From contig NZ_JASTWJ010000001.1 of the NCBI RefSeq assembly GCF_030499515.1, forward strand, positions 6,242,001 to 6,306,000: a DNA stretch of 64,000 bases, given 5' to 3'. Numbering within the stretch: the first letter of the stretch is position 1; every line of letters starts with the position of its first letter. This document shows, one piece after another, positions 7,853-16,343 of the stretch. The stretch is from Streptomyces sp. DT2A-34 (GTDB taxonomy: Bacteria > Actinomycetota > Actinomycetes > Streptomycetales > Streptomycetaceae). The notes under the pieces are model-generated. The model saw nothing but the letters and a program-made list of their open reading frames with translations, made no database searches and had not been told where the DNA came from. The position numbers and the translations under genes are program-made.

Positions 7853-8685
7853 TGAGTGTTTACGGGGGAAACCAGGGATTCGGGATGGGCGGTTCGGGTA
7901 TGTCTGGGTCCATGAGCCCCATGCAGGGACATCCGGGCCCGAGCGAGCACGAAACCGTCGGTGCCTATGCCCTCGGGATTCTCGACGACGCCGAAGCAAC
8001 CGCTTTCGAGGCCCACCTCGCGACCTGCGAATGGTGCGCCCAGCAACTGGACGAACTCGCCGGGATGGAGCCGATGCTGGCCGCGCTCGCGGACCTGCCG
8101 GGTTCCGGTTCGCCCGCGATCGGCGAGTCCCTGTCGGCGAAGCCCAGCCCGCGTCTGGTGAACAAGCTCGTCGACGAGGTCGCCGAGCGCCGCGCCCAGA
8201 AGCGCCGACGCAGCTTCTACATGGTGGCCGCGGCCGCCGCGCTGATCGTCGGCGGTCCGTTCGCCGCGATGGCCGCCGGCGGTGGTGAATCCGGAGGCAG
8301 CGACCAGCCGCGTGTCCTGTCGAGCTCCGCCAAGCAGATCTTCGACTCCATGGAAACCAAGGTGTCGGGCAAGGACGCCGCGACCGGCGTCAGCGCGACC
8401 GTCGCCATGGAGGAGAAGGACTGGGGCACCTCGGCCTTCCTCGAACTCAAAGGCGTCAAGGGCCCGCTCAAGTGCTCCCTGATCGCCGTCGGCACCAACG
8501 GCGAGCGCTGGACCGTGTCCTCCTGGTCCGTCGGCAAGTGGGGCTACGGCCTCCCGGACGGCAAGACCGAGCAGTCCAAGCAGCCCCTGTACATCGGTGG
8601 CGGCGCCGCGCCGAGCCCGAACCAGATCGACAAGTTCGAGGTCGTGGAGCAGGGCGGGGACAAGCTGGTCGAGGTCGACGTGTAG
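7852..8685 (+). CDS. rsuA: Zinc-binding membrane anti-sigma factor (RsuA-like)
   Basis: A 277-residue protein starting at ATG 7852 inside the sigma gene stop (TGATG overlap). The cytosolic N-terminus holds the ZAS motif: H33 and then H55-x3-C59-x2-C62 (HLATCEWC). A single hydrophobic segment (about residues 122-143, after the basic KRRRS) crosses the membrane. The remaining ~130 residues form an extracytoplasmic domain that could sense a signal. The first ~30 residues are Gly/Met-rich and atypical. The protein should hold the neighbouring sigma factor inactive at the membrane until released. The gene is 69 bases upstream of the helicase-like gene, which has its own GTG and ribosome binding site. 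Confidence 0.85.
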   Translation: MSVYGGNQGFGMGGSGMSGSMSPMQGHPGPSEHETVGAYALGILDDAEATAFEAHLATCEWCAQQLDELAGMEPMLAALADLPGSGSPAIGESLSAKPSPRLVNKLVDEVAERRAQKRRRSFYMVAAAAALIVGGPFAAMAAGGGESGGSDQPRVLSSSAKQIFDSMETKVSGKDAATGVSATVAMEEKDWGTSAFLELKGVKGPLKCSLIAVGTNGERWTVSSWSVGKWGYGLPDGKTEQSKQPLYIGGGAAPSPNQIDKFEVVEQGGDKLVEVDV

Positions 8686-8754
8686 TCGCCGTAGCTTTTC
8701 CGGGTCCCCTTCGCGTACGGTTGACGGCTGCCCAGCACGTCAGAAGGGGGCCCG

Positions 8755-11067
8755 GTGGCCGCTCAGGCTCCACAGGAAACCGCGCTCGAAGACTCCTTGA
8801 GAGACCGAGAGATCGGCGTCGAACAGGAACACCTGGACCGGGTGTACCAACGGCTCGAGGAGAAGATCCACGAGGCGGAGTTCCTCATGAACGACGCGGC
8901 CAAGCGCGGCCAGGTCGGCACGCCCGGCGCACTCGCCGAGCGGGACGCACAGGTCTTCCGGGCCGGTGTCCACCTCAACCGGCTCAACAACGAGTTCGAG
9001 GATTTCCTCTTCGGCCGTATCGACCTGCTCCTCGGCAAGGACGGCAAGAAGGGACCCGACGGCGCCTACACCGCCGTCGAGCCCGCCGAGGGTGCCGTAC
9101 GCGACGACAACACCGCCGACATCGCCGAGACCCTGCACATCGGCCGCATCGGCGTACTCGACCAGGACTACTCCCCGCTGGTCATCGACTGGCGGGCCCC
9201 GGCCGCGGCCCCCTTCTACCGCTCCACCCCGGTCGATCCGGGGCGGGTCGTACGGCGCCGGGTCATCCGCTCCAAGGGGCGCCGGGTGCTGAGCGTCGAG
9301 GACGACCTGATGCGCCCCGAGCTCAAGGCCTTCCTCGGCGGCAACGAGCTGCCCGTCATCGGCGACGGCGCCCTCATGGCCGCCCTCGGCCAGGCCCGCA
9401 GCCACACCATGCGGGACATCGTGGCGTCCATCCAGGCCGAGCAGGACCTGGTCATCCGCGCCCCCGCCGCCTCCGTGACGTACGTCGAGGGCGGGCCGGG
9501 GACAGGGAAGACGGCCGTGGCGCTGCACCGCGCCGCCTACCTCCTCTACCAGGACCGTCGCCGGTACGCGGGCGGCATCCTGATCGTCTCGCCGACCCCG
9601 CTGCTGGTGGCGTACACCGAGGGCGTGCTCCCGTCGCTGGGCGAGGAGGGCCAGGTCGCCATCCGGGCGATCGGCTCACTCGTCGACGGAGCCGAGGCCA
9701 CGCTGTACGACTCCCCGGCCACGGCCCGCGCCAAGGGCTCGTACCGCATGCTCAAGGTGCTGCGGAAGGCGGCCCGTGGCGCCCTGGAGCTGAACGATTC
9801 GCCGGCCCGGCTCAGGGTCGTCGCCTTCGGCCGCCGGCTCGAACTGGAAGCGGCCGAGCTGGAGCGGATCCGCCGCAACGCCCTGGGCGGTACGGCACCC
9901 GTGAACCTGCTGCGCCCACGCGCCCGCAAGCTGCTGCTCGACGCCCTGTGGGCGCAGTCGGGCGGCGCCACCCGCCACTCCGACCCGGAGCTCGCCGCCG
10001 AACTGCGCTCCTCCTTCGACGAGGACGTCACCTCGGAGGACAGCTTCATCGCCTTCCTCGACGCCTGGTGGCCGGAGCTGGCCCCGAAGGCCGTGCTGGA
10101 GGCGATGGCCGACGATCGGCGGCTCGGCCGCTGGGCCCGCCGGATCCTCAACCCCGGCGAGGTCCGCAAGGTCGCCCGCTCGCTCAAGCGGGACGGCCAC
10201 TCCGTGCACGACATCGCCATGCTCGACGAGCTCCAGGCCATCCTCGGCAGCCCGGCCCGCCCGAAGCGGAAGCGCGAGCTGGACCCGCTCGACCAGCTCA
10301 CCGGCCTGGAGGAGCTGATGCCGGTCCGCGAGGAGTCGCAGCGCGAGCGCGCCGAGCGGCTGGCGGCCGAGCGCGTCGAGTACGCCCATGTCATCGTCGA
10401 CGAGGCCCAGGACGTCACGCCGATGCAGTGGCGCATGCTGGGCCGCCGCGGCCGGCACGCCACCTGGACGATCGTCGGCGACCCGGCCCAGTCCTCCTGG
10501 TCCGACGTCGACGAGGCGGCCCAGGCCCGCGACGAGGCGCTCGGCTCCCGTCCACGCCGCCGCTTCCAGCTCACCGTGAACTACCGCAACCCGGCCGAGA
10601 TCGCCGAGCTGGCGGCGAAGGTGCTGGCCCTCGCCATGCCGGGCTCGCAGTCCCCGTCGGCGGTCCGCTCCACCGGCGTCGAGCCTCGTTTCGTGACAAC
10701 GAACAAAGGACACAGCACCGTCGTACGGGACTCCCTCGCGCACACCGTCCGCGAGGAGGCCGCGCGGCTGCTCGACCGCGTCGACGGCACGGTCGGCGTC
10801 GTCGTCGCCATGCAGCGGCGTGACGAGGCGGCCAAGTGGCTCGCCGGTCTCGGCGACCGGGTCGTGGCGCTCGGCAGCCTGGAGGCGAAGGGCCTGGAGT
10901 ACGACGCCACGGTCGTCGTCTCCCCGGCGGAGATCGCGGACGAGTCCCCGGCCGGCCTGCGCGTGCTGTACGTCGCGCTGACCCGGGCCACCCAGCAGCT
11001 GACGGTGGTGTCCGGGGAGCGGGACGAGCCGGACGCGACCGGGGTGCCGGACCTGCTGAGGGACTGA
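8755..11067 (+). CDS. UvrD/Rep-superfamily helicase-like protein, HelD family (RNA polymerase-associated)
   Basis: A 770-residue protein with GTG 8755 preceded by GAAGGGGG. The N-terminus (about residues 10-75) is a charged helical coiled coil (EEKIHEAEFLMNDAAKR), as in HelD proteins that insert into RNA polymerase channels. Walker A is GGPGTGKT (residues 246-253, K252) and Walker B is VDEAQDV (548-554). Later UvrD motifs include TVNYRNPAEIAELA and a C-terminal VALTRATQQL. HelD-type enzymes use ATP to strip stalled RNA polymerase from DNA. The Streptomyces relative HelR also displaces rifamycins from the enzyme. Whether this copy gives rifamycin tolerance cannot be told; I found no obvious rifamycin-associated element in the 69-base upstream gap. 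The sigma/anti-sigma neighbours fit a transcription-related job. Confidence 0.85.
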   Translation: MAAQAPQETALEDSLRDREIGVEQEHLDRVYQRLEEKIHEAEFLMNDAAKRGQVGTPGALAERDAQVFRAGVHLNRLNNEFEDFLFGRIDLLLGKDGKKGPDGAYTAVEPAEGAVRDDNTADIAETLHIGRIGVLDQDYSPLVIDWRAPAAAPFYRSTPVDPGRVVRRRVIRSKGRRVLSVEDDLMRPELKAFLGGNELPVIGDGALMAALGQARSHTMRDIVASIQAEQDLVIRAPAASVTYVEGGPGTGKTAVALHRAAYLLYQDRRRYAGGILIVSPTPLLVAYTEGVLPSLGEEGQVAIRAIGSLVDGAEATLYDSPATARAKGSYRMLKVLRKAARGALELNDSPARLRVVAFGRRLELEAAELERIRRNALGGTAPVNLLRPRARKLLLDALWAQSGGATRHSDPELAAELRSSFDEDVTSEDSFIAFLDAWWPELAPKAVLEAMADDRRLGRWARRILNPGEVRKVARSLKRDGHSVHDIAMLDELQAILGSPARPKRKRELDPLDQLTGLEELMPVREESQRERAERLAAERVEYAHVIVDEAQDVTPMQWRMLGRRGRHATWTIVGDPAQSSWSDVDEAAQARDEALGSRPRRRFQLTVNYRNPAEIAELAAKVLALAMPGSQSPSAVRSTGVEPRFVTTNKGHSTVVRDSLAHTVREEAARLLDRVDGTVGVVVAMQRRDEAAKWLAGLGDRVVALGSLEAKGLEYDATVVVSPAEIADESPAGLRVLYVALTRATQQLTVVSGERDEPDATGVPDLLRD

Positions 11068-11146
11068 TCGGGTCATCGTGGGCGGCAGGAAAACGAACTC
11101 GCGGTGCGGGAATGGCCTTACGGGATCTGTTTGTTAGCCTGGGTGT

Positions 11147-11283
11147 GGCACCGGCTCGATCCAAGCCCCCGGGCCCAACCTTCGTCGCTACGAGCGACCA
11201 CTTGCCGCGAGGCGAGCATGGCGGGCCGGTGTCATGAACGTTGAAGAGGTCCACGTCACGATGTGACGTGGACCTCTTTTTAT
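11147..11283 (+). ncRNA. Probable small RNA ending in a strong intrinsic terminator
   Basis: The 333-base gap between the helicase gene and malic enzyme contains TAGCCT (11135-11140), a plausible -10 box, followed by about 100 bases without a credible reading frame but with several short hairpins (for example TCGCTACGAGCGA), then an exceptionally strong terminator. This is the layout of an independent ~135-nt transcript. I have a loose memory of a small RNA reported at this place in S. coelicolor but cannot verify it. The alternative is a terminator for the helicase gene alone. Confidence 0.5.
11244..11282 (+). terminator. Intrinsic terminator with a perfect 16-bp stem
   Basis: AAGAGGTCCACGTCAC, a three-base GAT loop, then the exact complement, followed by TTTAT. 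It is the only hairpin noted here with both a long perfect stem and a T-run. The remaining ~120 bases before the malic enzyme ATG hold presumed promoter sequence only. Confidence 0.92.
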
Positions 11284-11400
11284 AGGAAGACGTGGCGAAC
11301 AATACGTTCGCAATCCAAGCCCGGCTAACTCCTACTCGACGGTAGGTGCGACGATCGGACGGCATCCAGCGTCACACGGTGAAAGCAGAGGAAGTCGGCC

Positions 11401-12825
11401 ATGGCAACGGCGCCCAGCGTCTCCTACTCGATGACGGTCCGGCTGGAGGTGCCCGCGAGCGGAACCGCGGTGTCCCAGCTCACCGGAGCCGTCGAGTCCC
11501 ACGGAGGCTCGGTCACCGGCCTCGACGTCACCGCCTCCGGGCACGAGAAGCTCCGCATCGACGTCACCATCGCGGCCACCTCCACCGCGCACGCCGACGA
11601 GATCGTCGAGCAGCTGCGCACCATCGAGGGCGTCACGCTCGGCAAGGTCTCCGACCGTACGTTCCTGATGCACCTCGGCGGCAAGATCGAGATGGCGTCG
11701 AAGCACCCCATCCGCAACCGTGACGACCTCTCGATGATCTACACGCCGGGCGTGGCCCGCGTCTGCATGGCCATCGCCGAGAACCCCGAGGACGCCCGCC
11801 GCCTCACCATCAAGCGCAACTCCGTTGCGGTTGTGACGGACGGCTCGGCGGTGCTGGGCCTCGGCAACATCGGCCCGAAGGCCGCGCTGCCCGTCATGGA
11901 GGGCAAGGCGGCCCTCTTCAAGCGGTTCGCCGGCATCGACGCCTGGCCGATCTGCCTCGACACCCAGGACACCGACGCGATCGTCGAGATCGTCAAGGCG
12001 ATCGCCCCCGGGTTCGCCGGCATCAACCTCGAGGACATCTCCGCCCCGCGCTGCTTCGAGATCGAGGCGCGGCTGCGCGAGGCCCTCGACATCCCGGTCT
12101 TCCACGACGACCAGCACGGCACGGCGATCGTCGTCCTCGCCGCCCTCACCAACGCACTTCGCGTCGCGGGCAAGGCGATTGAGAACATCCGCGTCGTCAT
12201 GTCCGGCGCCGGCGCGGCCGGTACGGCCATCCTCAAGCTGCTGCTCGCGGCGGGCGTGAAGAACGCCGTCGTCGCCGACATCCACGGCGTCGTGCACGCC
12301 GGCCGCGAGGACCTGCGGGACGCCCCCGCCGACTCGCCGCTGCGCTGGATCGCCGACAACACCAACCCCGAGGGCCTGACCGGCACGCTGAAGGAGGCCG
12401 TGCGCGGCGCGGACGTCTTCATCGGCGTCTCCGCCCCGAACGTCCTGGACGGCGACGACGTGGCCGCCATGGCCGACGACGCGATCGTGTTCGCGCTCGC
12501 GAACCCGGACCCCGAGGTCGATCCGGCAATCGCCCGTCAGACTGCGGCAGTTGTGGCCACCGGCCGCTCCGACTTCCCGAACCAGATCAACAACGTGCTG
12601 GTCTTCCCGGGCGTCTTCCGCGGTCTGCTGGACGCGCAGTCCCGCACGGTCAACACCGAGATGATGCTCGCGGCCGCGAAGGCGCTGGCGGATGTGGTGA
12701 CCGAGGACGAGCTGAACCCGAACTACATCATCCCGAGCGTCTTCAACGACAAGGTCGCGGGAGCGGTCGCCGGCGCGGTGCGGGAAGCGGCGAAGGCCGT
12801 CAGCGCCGTCGCGTCGGACGAGTAG
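11401..12825 (+). CDS. NAD(P)-dependent malic enzyme with N-terminal ACT domain
   Basis: A 474-residue enzyme converting malate to pyruvate and CO2 with reduction of NAD(P). Residues ~10-85 form an ACT-like regulatory domain (MTVRLEVPASGTAVSQLTG). The catalytic part has the malic enzyme signature SMIYTPGVA (residues 111-119, Y114), a catalytic lysine in GPKAALPV (K160), the metal-binding stretch INLEDISAPRCFEIE, FHDDQHGTA, and a Rossmann glycine motif SGAGAAGTA (~267-275). S. coelicolor has one NAD- and one NADP-dependent enzyme; the ACT domain and place beside hupA match the NAD form as I recall. It links the TCA cycle to pyruvate and so to acetyl-CoA for lipid and polyketide synthesis. It has its own promoter region and a hairpin downstream. 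Confidence 0.92.
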   Translation: MATAPSVSYSMTVRLEVPASGTAVSQLTGAVESHGGSVTGLDVTASGHEKLRIDVTIAATSTAHADEIVEQLRTIEGVTLGKVSDRTFLMHLGGKIEMASKHPIRNRDDLSMIYTPGVARVCMAIAENPEDARRLTIKRNSVAVVTDGSAVLGLGNIGPKAALPVMEGKAALFKRFAGIDAWPICLDTQDTDAIVEIVKAIAPGFAGINLEDISAPRCFEIEARLREALDIPVFHDDQHGTAIVVLAALTNALRVAGKAIENIRVVMSGAGAAGTAILKLLLAAGVKNAVVADIHGVVHAGREDLRDAPADSPLRWIADNTNPEGLTGTLKEAVRGADVFIGVSAPNVLDGDDVAAMADDAIVFALANPDPEVDPAIARQTAAVVATGRSDFPNQINNVLVFPGVFRGLLDAQSRTVNTEMMLAAAKALADVVTEDELNPNYIIPSVFNDKVAGAVAGAVREAAKAVSAVASDE

Positions 12826-12851
12826 TCACCCGGCGCCGGGGCGGGCGTTGC

Positions 12852-12876
12852 CGGGGGCTGCCGCTCCCGGCCCCCG
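12852..12876 (+). terminator. Hairpin after malic enzyme
   Basis: CGGGGGC and GCCCCCG pair across an 11-base loop, 27 bases after the stop codon. No T-run follows. Confidence 0.5.
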
Positions 12877-13221
12877 CTGCGCCCGGAAAGTGTGTGGCGG
12901 CTGTGAGGATCGCCACGGCAAGCCCTTGTAACGGCGCGTCGTGGAACCAAGGGCCTCCAGCCGCCGTTTATCGTGACGCGAAAGCTCAGGCCCTCTCTTC
13001 GTGTGACTCCCAAGGGTGTTCTCACGACTCCTCCGGGTGCCGGATTGGCTTTCCCGCTGCAGGTAGGGGCAGGATGCGTCCCTGGGCGCGAGGGTCTGAC
13101 GGACGGACCCGGGTCCGGGGACTGTCCGAGGACCCTGGCAGCATCGGCTTTTCGCTGTGCCCACTATGCGGCTCCGCCGCGTGGCACGCCTCAACAGCAA
13201 GAAGAACACGGGAGTAACAAC
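12877..13221 (+). promoter_or_regulatory. Upstream region / long leader of hupA
   Basis: About 345 bases with no convincing reading frame separate the malic enzyme hairpin from hupA. It must contain the hupA promoter(s), and its length leaves room for a long untranslated leader. A GGGAG ribosome binding site sits just before the ATG. I saw no recognisable riboswitch or operator. Confidence 0.4.
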
Positions 13222-13503
13222 ATGAACCGCAGTGAGCTGGTGGCCGCGCTGGCCGACCGCGCCGAGGTGACCCGCAAGGACGCCGACGCCGTGCTGGCCG
13301 CGTTCGCCGAGACCGTCGGCGAGGTCGTCGCCAAGGGCGACGAGAAGGTCACCATCCCTGGCTTCCTTACCTTCGAGCGCACCCACCGTGCCGCTCGCAC
13401 CGCGCGCAACCCGCAGACCGGCGACCCGATCCAGATCCCGGCCGGCTACAGCGTCAAGGTCTCCGCGGGCAGCAAGCTCAAGGAAGCCGCCAAGGGCAAG
13501 TAA
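13222..13503 (+). CDS. hupA: Nucleoid-associated protein HU
   Basis: A 93-residue HU/IHF family protein, the usual length, starting MNRSELVAALADRAEV. The signature GFLTFERTHRAARTARNPQTG (about residues 46-66) forms the start of the DNA-binding beta arms, and the C-terminus is lysine-rich (SKLKEAAKGK). It lacks the long Lys/Ala/Pro tail of the second Streptomyces HU (HupS), so it is the HupA type, the main HU of vegetative hyphae. It bends and compacts DNA as a dimer. It is monocistronic with a strong hairpin after it, and converges with murA. Confidence 0.95.
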   Translation: MNRSELVAALADRAEVTRKDADAVLAAFAETVGEVVAKGDEKVTIPGFLTFERTHRAARTARNPQTGDPIQIPAGYSVKVSAGSKLKEAAKGK

Positions 13504-13551
13504 GCCTGACGGTGCGTCTCGGGACGACGTACGAGGCTCAGTAACGCCAAT

Positions 13552-13581
13552 GGGGCGGCCCCCTTCACCGGGGGCCGCCCC
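13552..13581. terminator. Bidirectional hairpin between convergent hupA and murA
   Basis: A perfect 12-bp stem (GGGGCGGCCCCC / GGGGGCCGCCCC) with the loop TTCACC lies between the two stops and can serve both strands. Confidence 0.8.
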
Positions 13582-13611
13582 ATCGTCGTGTCTACGACCG
13601 GGTCGTGGCGC

Positions 13612-14952
13612 CTAGCCGAGCGCCTTGCCCGGCAACTCCACCTTCGCGCCCAGCTCCACAAGCTTCTCCATGAAGTTCTCGTAGCCGCGGTTGATGAGGT
13701 CGATGCCGTGGACGCGGGACGTGCCCTGGGCCGCCAGGGCGGCGATGAGGTACGAGAAGCCGCCGCGCAGGTCGGGGATGACCAGGTCGGCGCCCTGGAG
13801 CTTGGTGGGGCCCGAGACGACCGCGGAGTGCAGGAAGTTGCGCTGGCCGAAGCGGCAGTCGGAGCCGCCCAGGCACTCGCGGTAGAGCTGGATGTGGGCG
13901 CCCATCTGGTTCAGGGCCGAGGTGAAGCCGAGGCGGGACTCGTAGACCGTCTCGTGGATGATGGACAGGCCCGTCGCCTGCGTGAGGGCGACCACCAGCG
14001 GCTGCTGCCAGTCCGTCTGGAAGCCGGGGTGCACGTCCGTCTCCAGCGCGATGGACTTCAACTGGCCGCCGGGGTGCCAGAAACGGATGCCCTCGTCGTC
14101 GATCTGGAAGGCACCGCCCACCTTCCGGTAGGTGTTCAGGAACGTCATCATCGAGCGCTGCTGGGCGCCACGGACGTAGATGTTGCCCTCGGTCGCCAGC
14201 GCCGCGGACGCCCAGGAGGCGGCCTCCAGGCGGTCCGGGAGGGCCTTGTGGTTGTAGCCGCCGAGGCTGTCCACACCGGTGATGCGGATGGTGCGGTCGG
14301 TGTCCATCGCGATGATGGCGCCCATCTTCTGCAGGACGCAGATGAGGTCCTCGATCTCCGGCTCCACAGCCGCGTTCGAGAGCTCGGTGACGCCCTCGGC
14401 GAGCACGGCCGTCAGCAGCACCTGCTCGGTCGCGCCCACGGACGGGTACGGCAGCCGGATCTTCGTGCCGCGCAGCCGCGTCGGAGCCTCCAGGTACTGC
14501 CCGTCGGCCCGCTTCTCGATCGTCGCGCCGAACTGGCGCAGCACCTCGAAGTGGAAGTCGATGGGCCGGCCGCCGATGTCGCAGCCGCCGAGGCCCGGGA
14601 TGAAGGCGTGCCCGAGGCGGTGCAGCAGCGGGCCGCACAGCAGGATCGGGATACGGCTCGAACCCGCGTGGGCATCGATGTCAGCGACGTTCGCGCTCTC
14701 CACGTGCGACGGGTCCATCACCAGCTCGCCCGGTTCCTCACCCGGGCGGACCGTCACCCCGTGCAGCTGCAGCAGTCCGCGTACGACGCGCACGTCACGG
14801 ATGTCCGGCACGTTGCGCAGTCGACTTGGCTCGCCGCCCAGCAGAGCGGCGACCATCGCCTTCGGTACGAGGTTCTTCGCACCGCGGACACGGATCTCGC
14901 CCTCCAGCGGGGTTCCGCCGTGGACAAGCAGGACATCGTCGTTGACGGTCAT
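13612..14952 (-). CDS. murA: UDP-N-acetylglucosamine 1-carboxyvinyltransferase MurA
   Basis: A 446-residue EPSP-synthase-fold enzyme catalysing the first committed step of peptidoglycan synthesis, transfer of enolpyruvate from PEP to UDP-GlcNAc in the cytoplasm. Near the start GAKN gives the conserved K26-N27 pair. The active-site loop GLGGCDIGGRP contains the catalytic cysteine, C124, which is the fosfomycin target; its presence predicts sensitivity, unlike species carrying Asp. The C-terminal conserved block DLRGGFSYLIAALAAQG is intact. The gene has its own promoter region (300 bases to divergent yqgE) and shares a terminator with hupA. It is a normal, complete housekeeping gene. Confidence 0.96.
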   Translation of the reverse strand: MTVNDDVLLVHGGTPLEGEIRVRGAKNLVPKAMVAALLGGEPSRLRNVPDIRDVRVVRGLLQLHGVTVRPGEEPGELVMDPSHVESANVADIDAHAGSSRIPILLCGPLLHRLGHAFIPGLGGCDIGGRPIDFHFEVLRQFGATIEKRADGQYLEAPTRLRGTKIRLPYPSVGATEQVLLTAVLAEGVTELSNAAVEPEIEDLICVLQKMGAIIAMDTDRTIRITGVDSLGGYNHKALPDRLEAASWASAALATEGNIYVRGAQQRSMMTFLNTYRKVGGAFQIDDEGIRFWHPGGQLKSIALETDVHPGFQTDWQQPLVVALTQATGLSIIHETVYESRLGFTSALNQMGAHIQLYRECLGGSDCRFGQRNFLHSAVVSGPTKLQGADLVIPDLRGGFSYLIAALAAQGTSRVHGIDLINRGYENFMEKLVELGAKVELPGKALG

Positions 14953-15252
14953 GTATCTCGCGTTCCGATGAGTTGGGCAGGGGCCAGGAGGGAAAGGGTA
15001 ATCGCCGCCGACCCCCCTTCAGTAAGCCCGAGGACGGCCCAGGAACGTCATAGCTCTGTCACAACACGAACCGTTCCCTGCCGGGCACAAGCGGTCACCA
15101 TCACGGCCGTGCGCCGCTCGGCGCTCCTTTCCGCCCTGCCGTCTCCCACCACCACCCTCAAACGAGGCCTTACCAGGCCGCTCCTTCAATTCATGGCTGC
15201 ATTCACTCCCGAACCGGCATTGCCTCCCCACACGAAGGGAAGATGCGGGATC
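14953..15252. promoter_or_regulatory. Divergent promoter region between murA and the YqgE gene
   Basis: These 300 bases separate two outward-facing genes and must hold both promoters. I found no open frame, palindrome or repeat worth calling. A GAAGGGA ribosome binding site lies 12 bases before the rightward start. Confidence 0.5.
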
Positions 15253-15834
15253 ATGTCTGGCATGACCGAGGTGTCCTCGCTCACAGGGCGGCTGCTCGTG
15301 GCAACGCCCGCCCTGGCGGACCCGAACTTCGACCGCGCGGTGGTGCTCCTTCTCGACCACGACGAGGAGGGCTCCCTCGGTGTCGTCCTCAACCGTCCCA
15401 CCCCCGTGGACGTGGGCGACATTCTGGAGGGCTGGGCGGACCTCGCCGGTGAGCCGGGCGTCGTCTTCCAGGGCGGCCCGGTGTCCCTCGACTCGGCGCT
15501 CGGCGTCGCCGTCATCCCCGGCGACGCGAACGGCGAGAGCGCCCCGCTGGGCTGGCGCCGGGTGCACGGCGCGATCGGGCTCGTCGATCTGGAGGCACCG
15601 CCGGAGCTGCTCGCCTCGGCCGTCGGCAGTCTGAGAATCTTCGCCGGATACGCCGGCTGGGGACCCGGCCAGCTGGAGGACGAGCTGGTGGAGGGCGCCT
15701 GGTACGTCGTCGAGTCCGAGCCCGGGGACGTCTCCTCGCCGTCGCCGGAAAGACTCTGGCGCGAGGTCCTGCGCCGTCAGCGCAACGAGCTCGCGATGGT
15801 GGCCACGTACCCCGACGACCCGTCGCTCAACTGA
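15253..15834 (+). CDS. YqgE/AlgH family protein (UPF0301)
   Basis: A 193-residue protein matching the YqgE/AlgH family across its whole length: LTGRLLVATPALADPNFDRAV at the start, LLLDHDEEGSLGVVLNRP, FQGGPV, and FAGYAGWGPGQLE further on. These blocks are almost universal in the family. The function is not settled; the family has been tied to alginate regulation and to envelope or redox processes in other bacteria. ATG 15253 is chosen with the second methionine (15262) as a fallback. The next gene begins 30 bases after the stop and is probably co-transcribed. Confidence 0.88.
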   Translation: MSGMTEVSSLTGRLLVATPALADPNFDRAVVLLLDHDEEGSLGVVLNRPTPVDVGDILEGWADLAGEPGVVFQGGPVSLDSALGVAVIPGDANGESAPLGWRRVHGAIGLVDLEAPPELLASAVGSLRIFAGYAGWGPGQLEDELVEGAWYVVESEPGDVSSPSPERLWREVLRRQRNELAMVATYPDDPSLN

Positions 15835-15863
15835 TGCGTGTGAGCTTCAGTACTCTTGGCGGT

Positions 15864-16157
15864 ATGAGCACTCTCGAGCCCGAGCGCGGGACTGGTACGG
15901 GGACCCTCGTAGAGCCGACGCCACAGGTGTCCCACGGCGACGGCGACCACGAGCGCTTCGCCCACTACGTCCAGAAGGACAAGATCATGGCGAGCGCCCT
16001 CGACGGCACCCCCGTCGTGGCGCTCTGCGGCAAGGTCTGGGTGCCCGGCCGCGACCCGAAGAAGTACCCGGTGTGTCCCATGTGCAAGGAGATCTACGAG
16101 TCCATGGGCGCCGGCGGCGGCGGCGACGACAAGGGCAAGGGCGGCGACAAGAAGTAA
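15864..16157 (+). CDS. DUF3039 domain-containing small zinc-ribbon-like protein
   Basis: A 97-residue actinobacterial protein of the DUF3039 family. Visible features are DHERFAHYVQKDKI, then ALCGKVWVPGRDPKKYPVCPMCKEIYE, so three cysteines (one in ALCGK, two in VCPMC) plus a histidine could form a metal site. The last ~15 residues are Gly/Lys/Asp low complexity. Function is unknown. The gene is conserved next to yqgE in Streptomyces as I recall, and a strong hairpin follows it. Confidence 0.85.
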   Translation: MSTLEPERGTGTGTLVEPTPQVSHGDGDHERFAHYVQKDKIMASALDGTPVVALCGKVWVPGRDPKKYPVCPMCKEIYESMGAGGGGDDKGKGGDKK

Positions 16158-16183
16158 CCCTCCCCTCGGCTGAGTTCCGCGAG

Positions 16184-16217
16184 GCCCCCGGGGTGCGTTT
16201 CGGCGCGCCCCGGGGGC
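16184..16217 (+). terminator. Hairpin after the DUF3039 gene
   Basis: GCCCCCGGGG and CCCCGGGGGC form a 10-bp stem, extendable across part of the loop, followed by TTT. Confidence 0.75.
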
Positions 16218-16281
16218 TTTCGCGTGTCACGAAGTGGTTGAGACCTCTTGTGGGCATGTTCACGTAGTCCTTAGGCTCCGA

Positions 16282-16325
16282 TGCGTTGTGCAGAGCGAAA
16301 CCGTCATTGCATATGTTGCAACGCA
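16282..16325. promoter_or_regulatory. Candidate operator upstream of the sugar ABC operon
   Basis: TGCGTTG (16282-16288) and CAACGCA (16319-16325) form an inverted repeat; inside it are two TTGCA half-sites and the 8-bp palindrome GTTGCAAC (16315-16322). It ends about 6 bases before the ribosome binding site of the binding-protein gene, a good place for a LacI/ROK/GntR-type repressor. No regulator gene is adjacent. Confidence 0.4.
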
Positions 16326-16343
16326 CGCTCGGAGGACCGCTCC

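Noticed and set aside
8686..8754. Rifamycin-associated element before the HelD-like gene
   Set aside because: The 69-base gap has no inverted repeat of the needed size, so rifamycin-inducible HelR status is not claimed.
8472..10823. A 783-codon open frame overlapping the anti-sigma and helicase genes
   Set aside because: Composed almost entirely of Arg/Pro/Gly/Ala, the usual out-of-frame reading of a high-GC gene; the helicase frame has all motifs.
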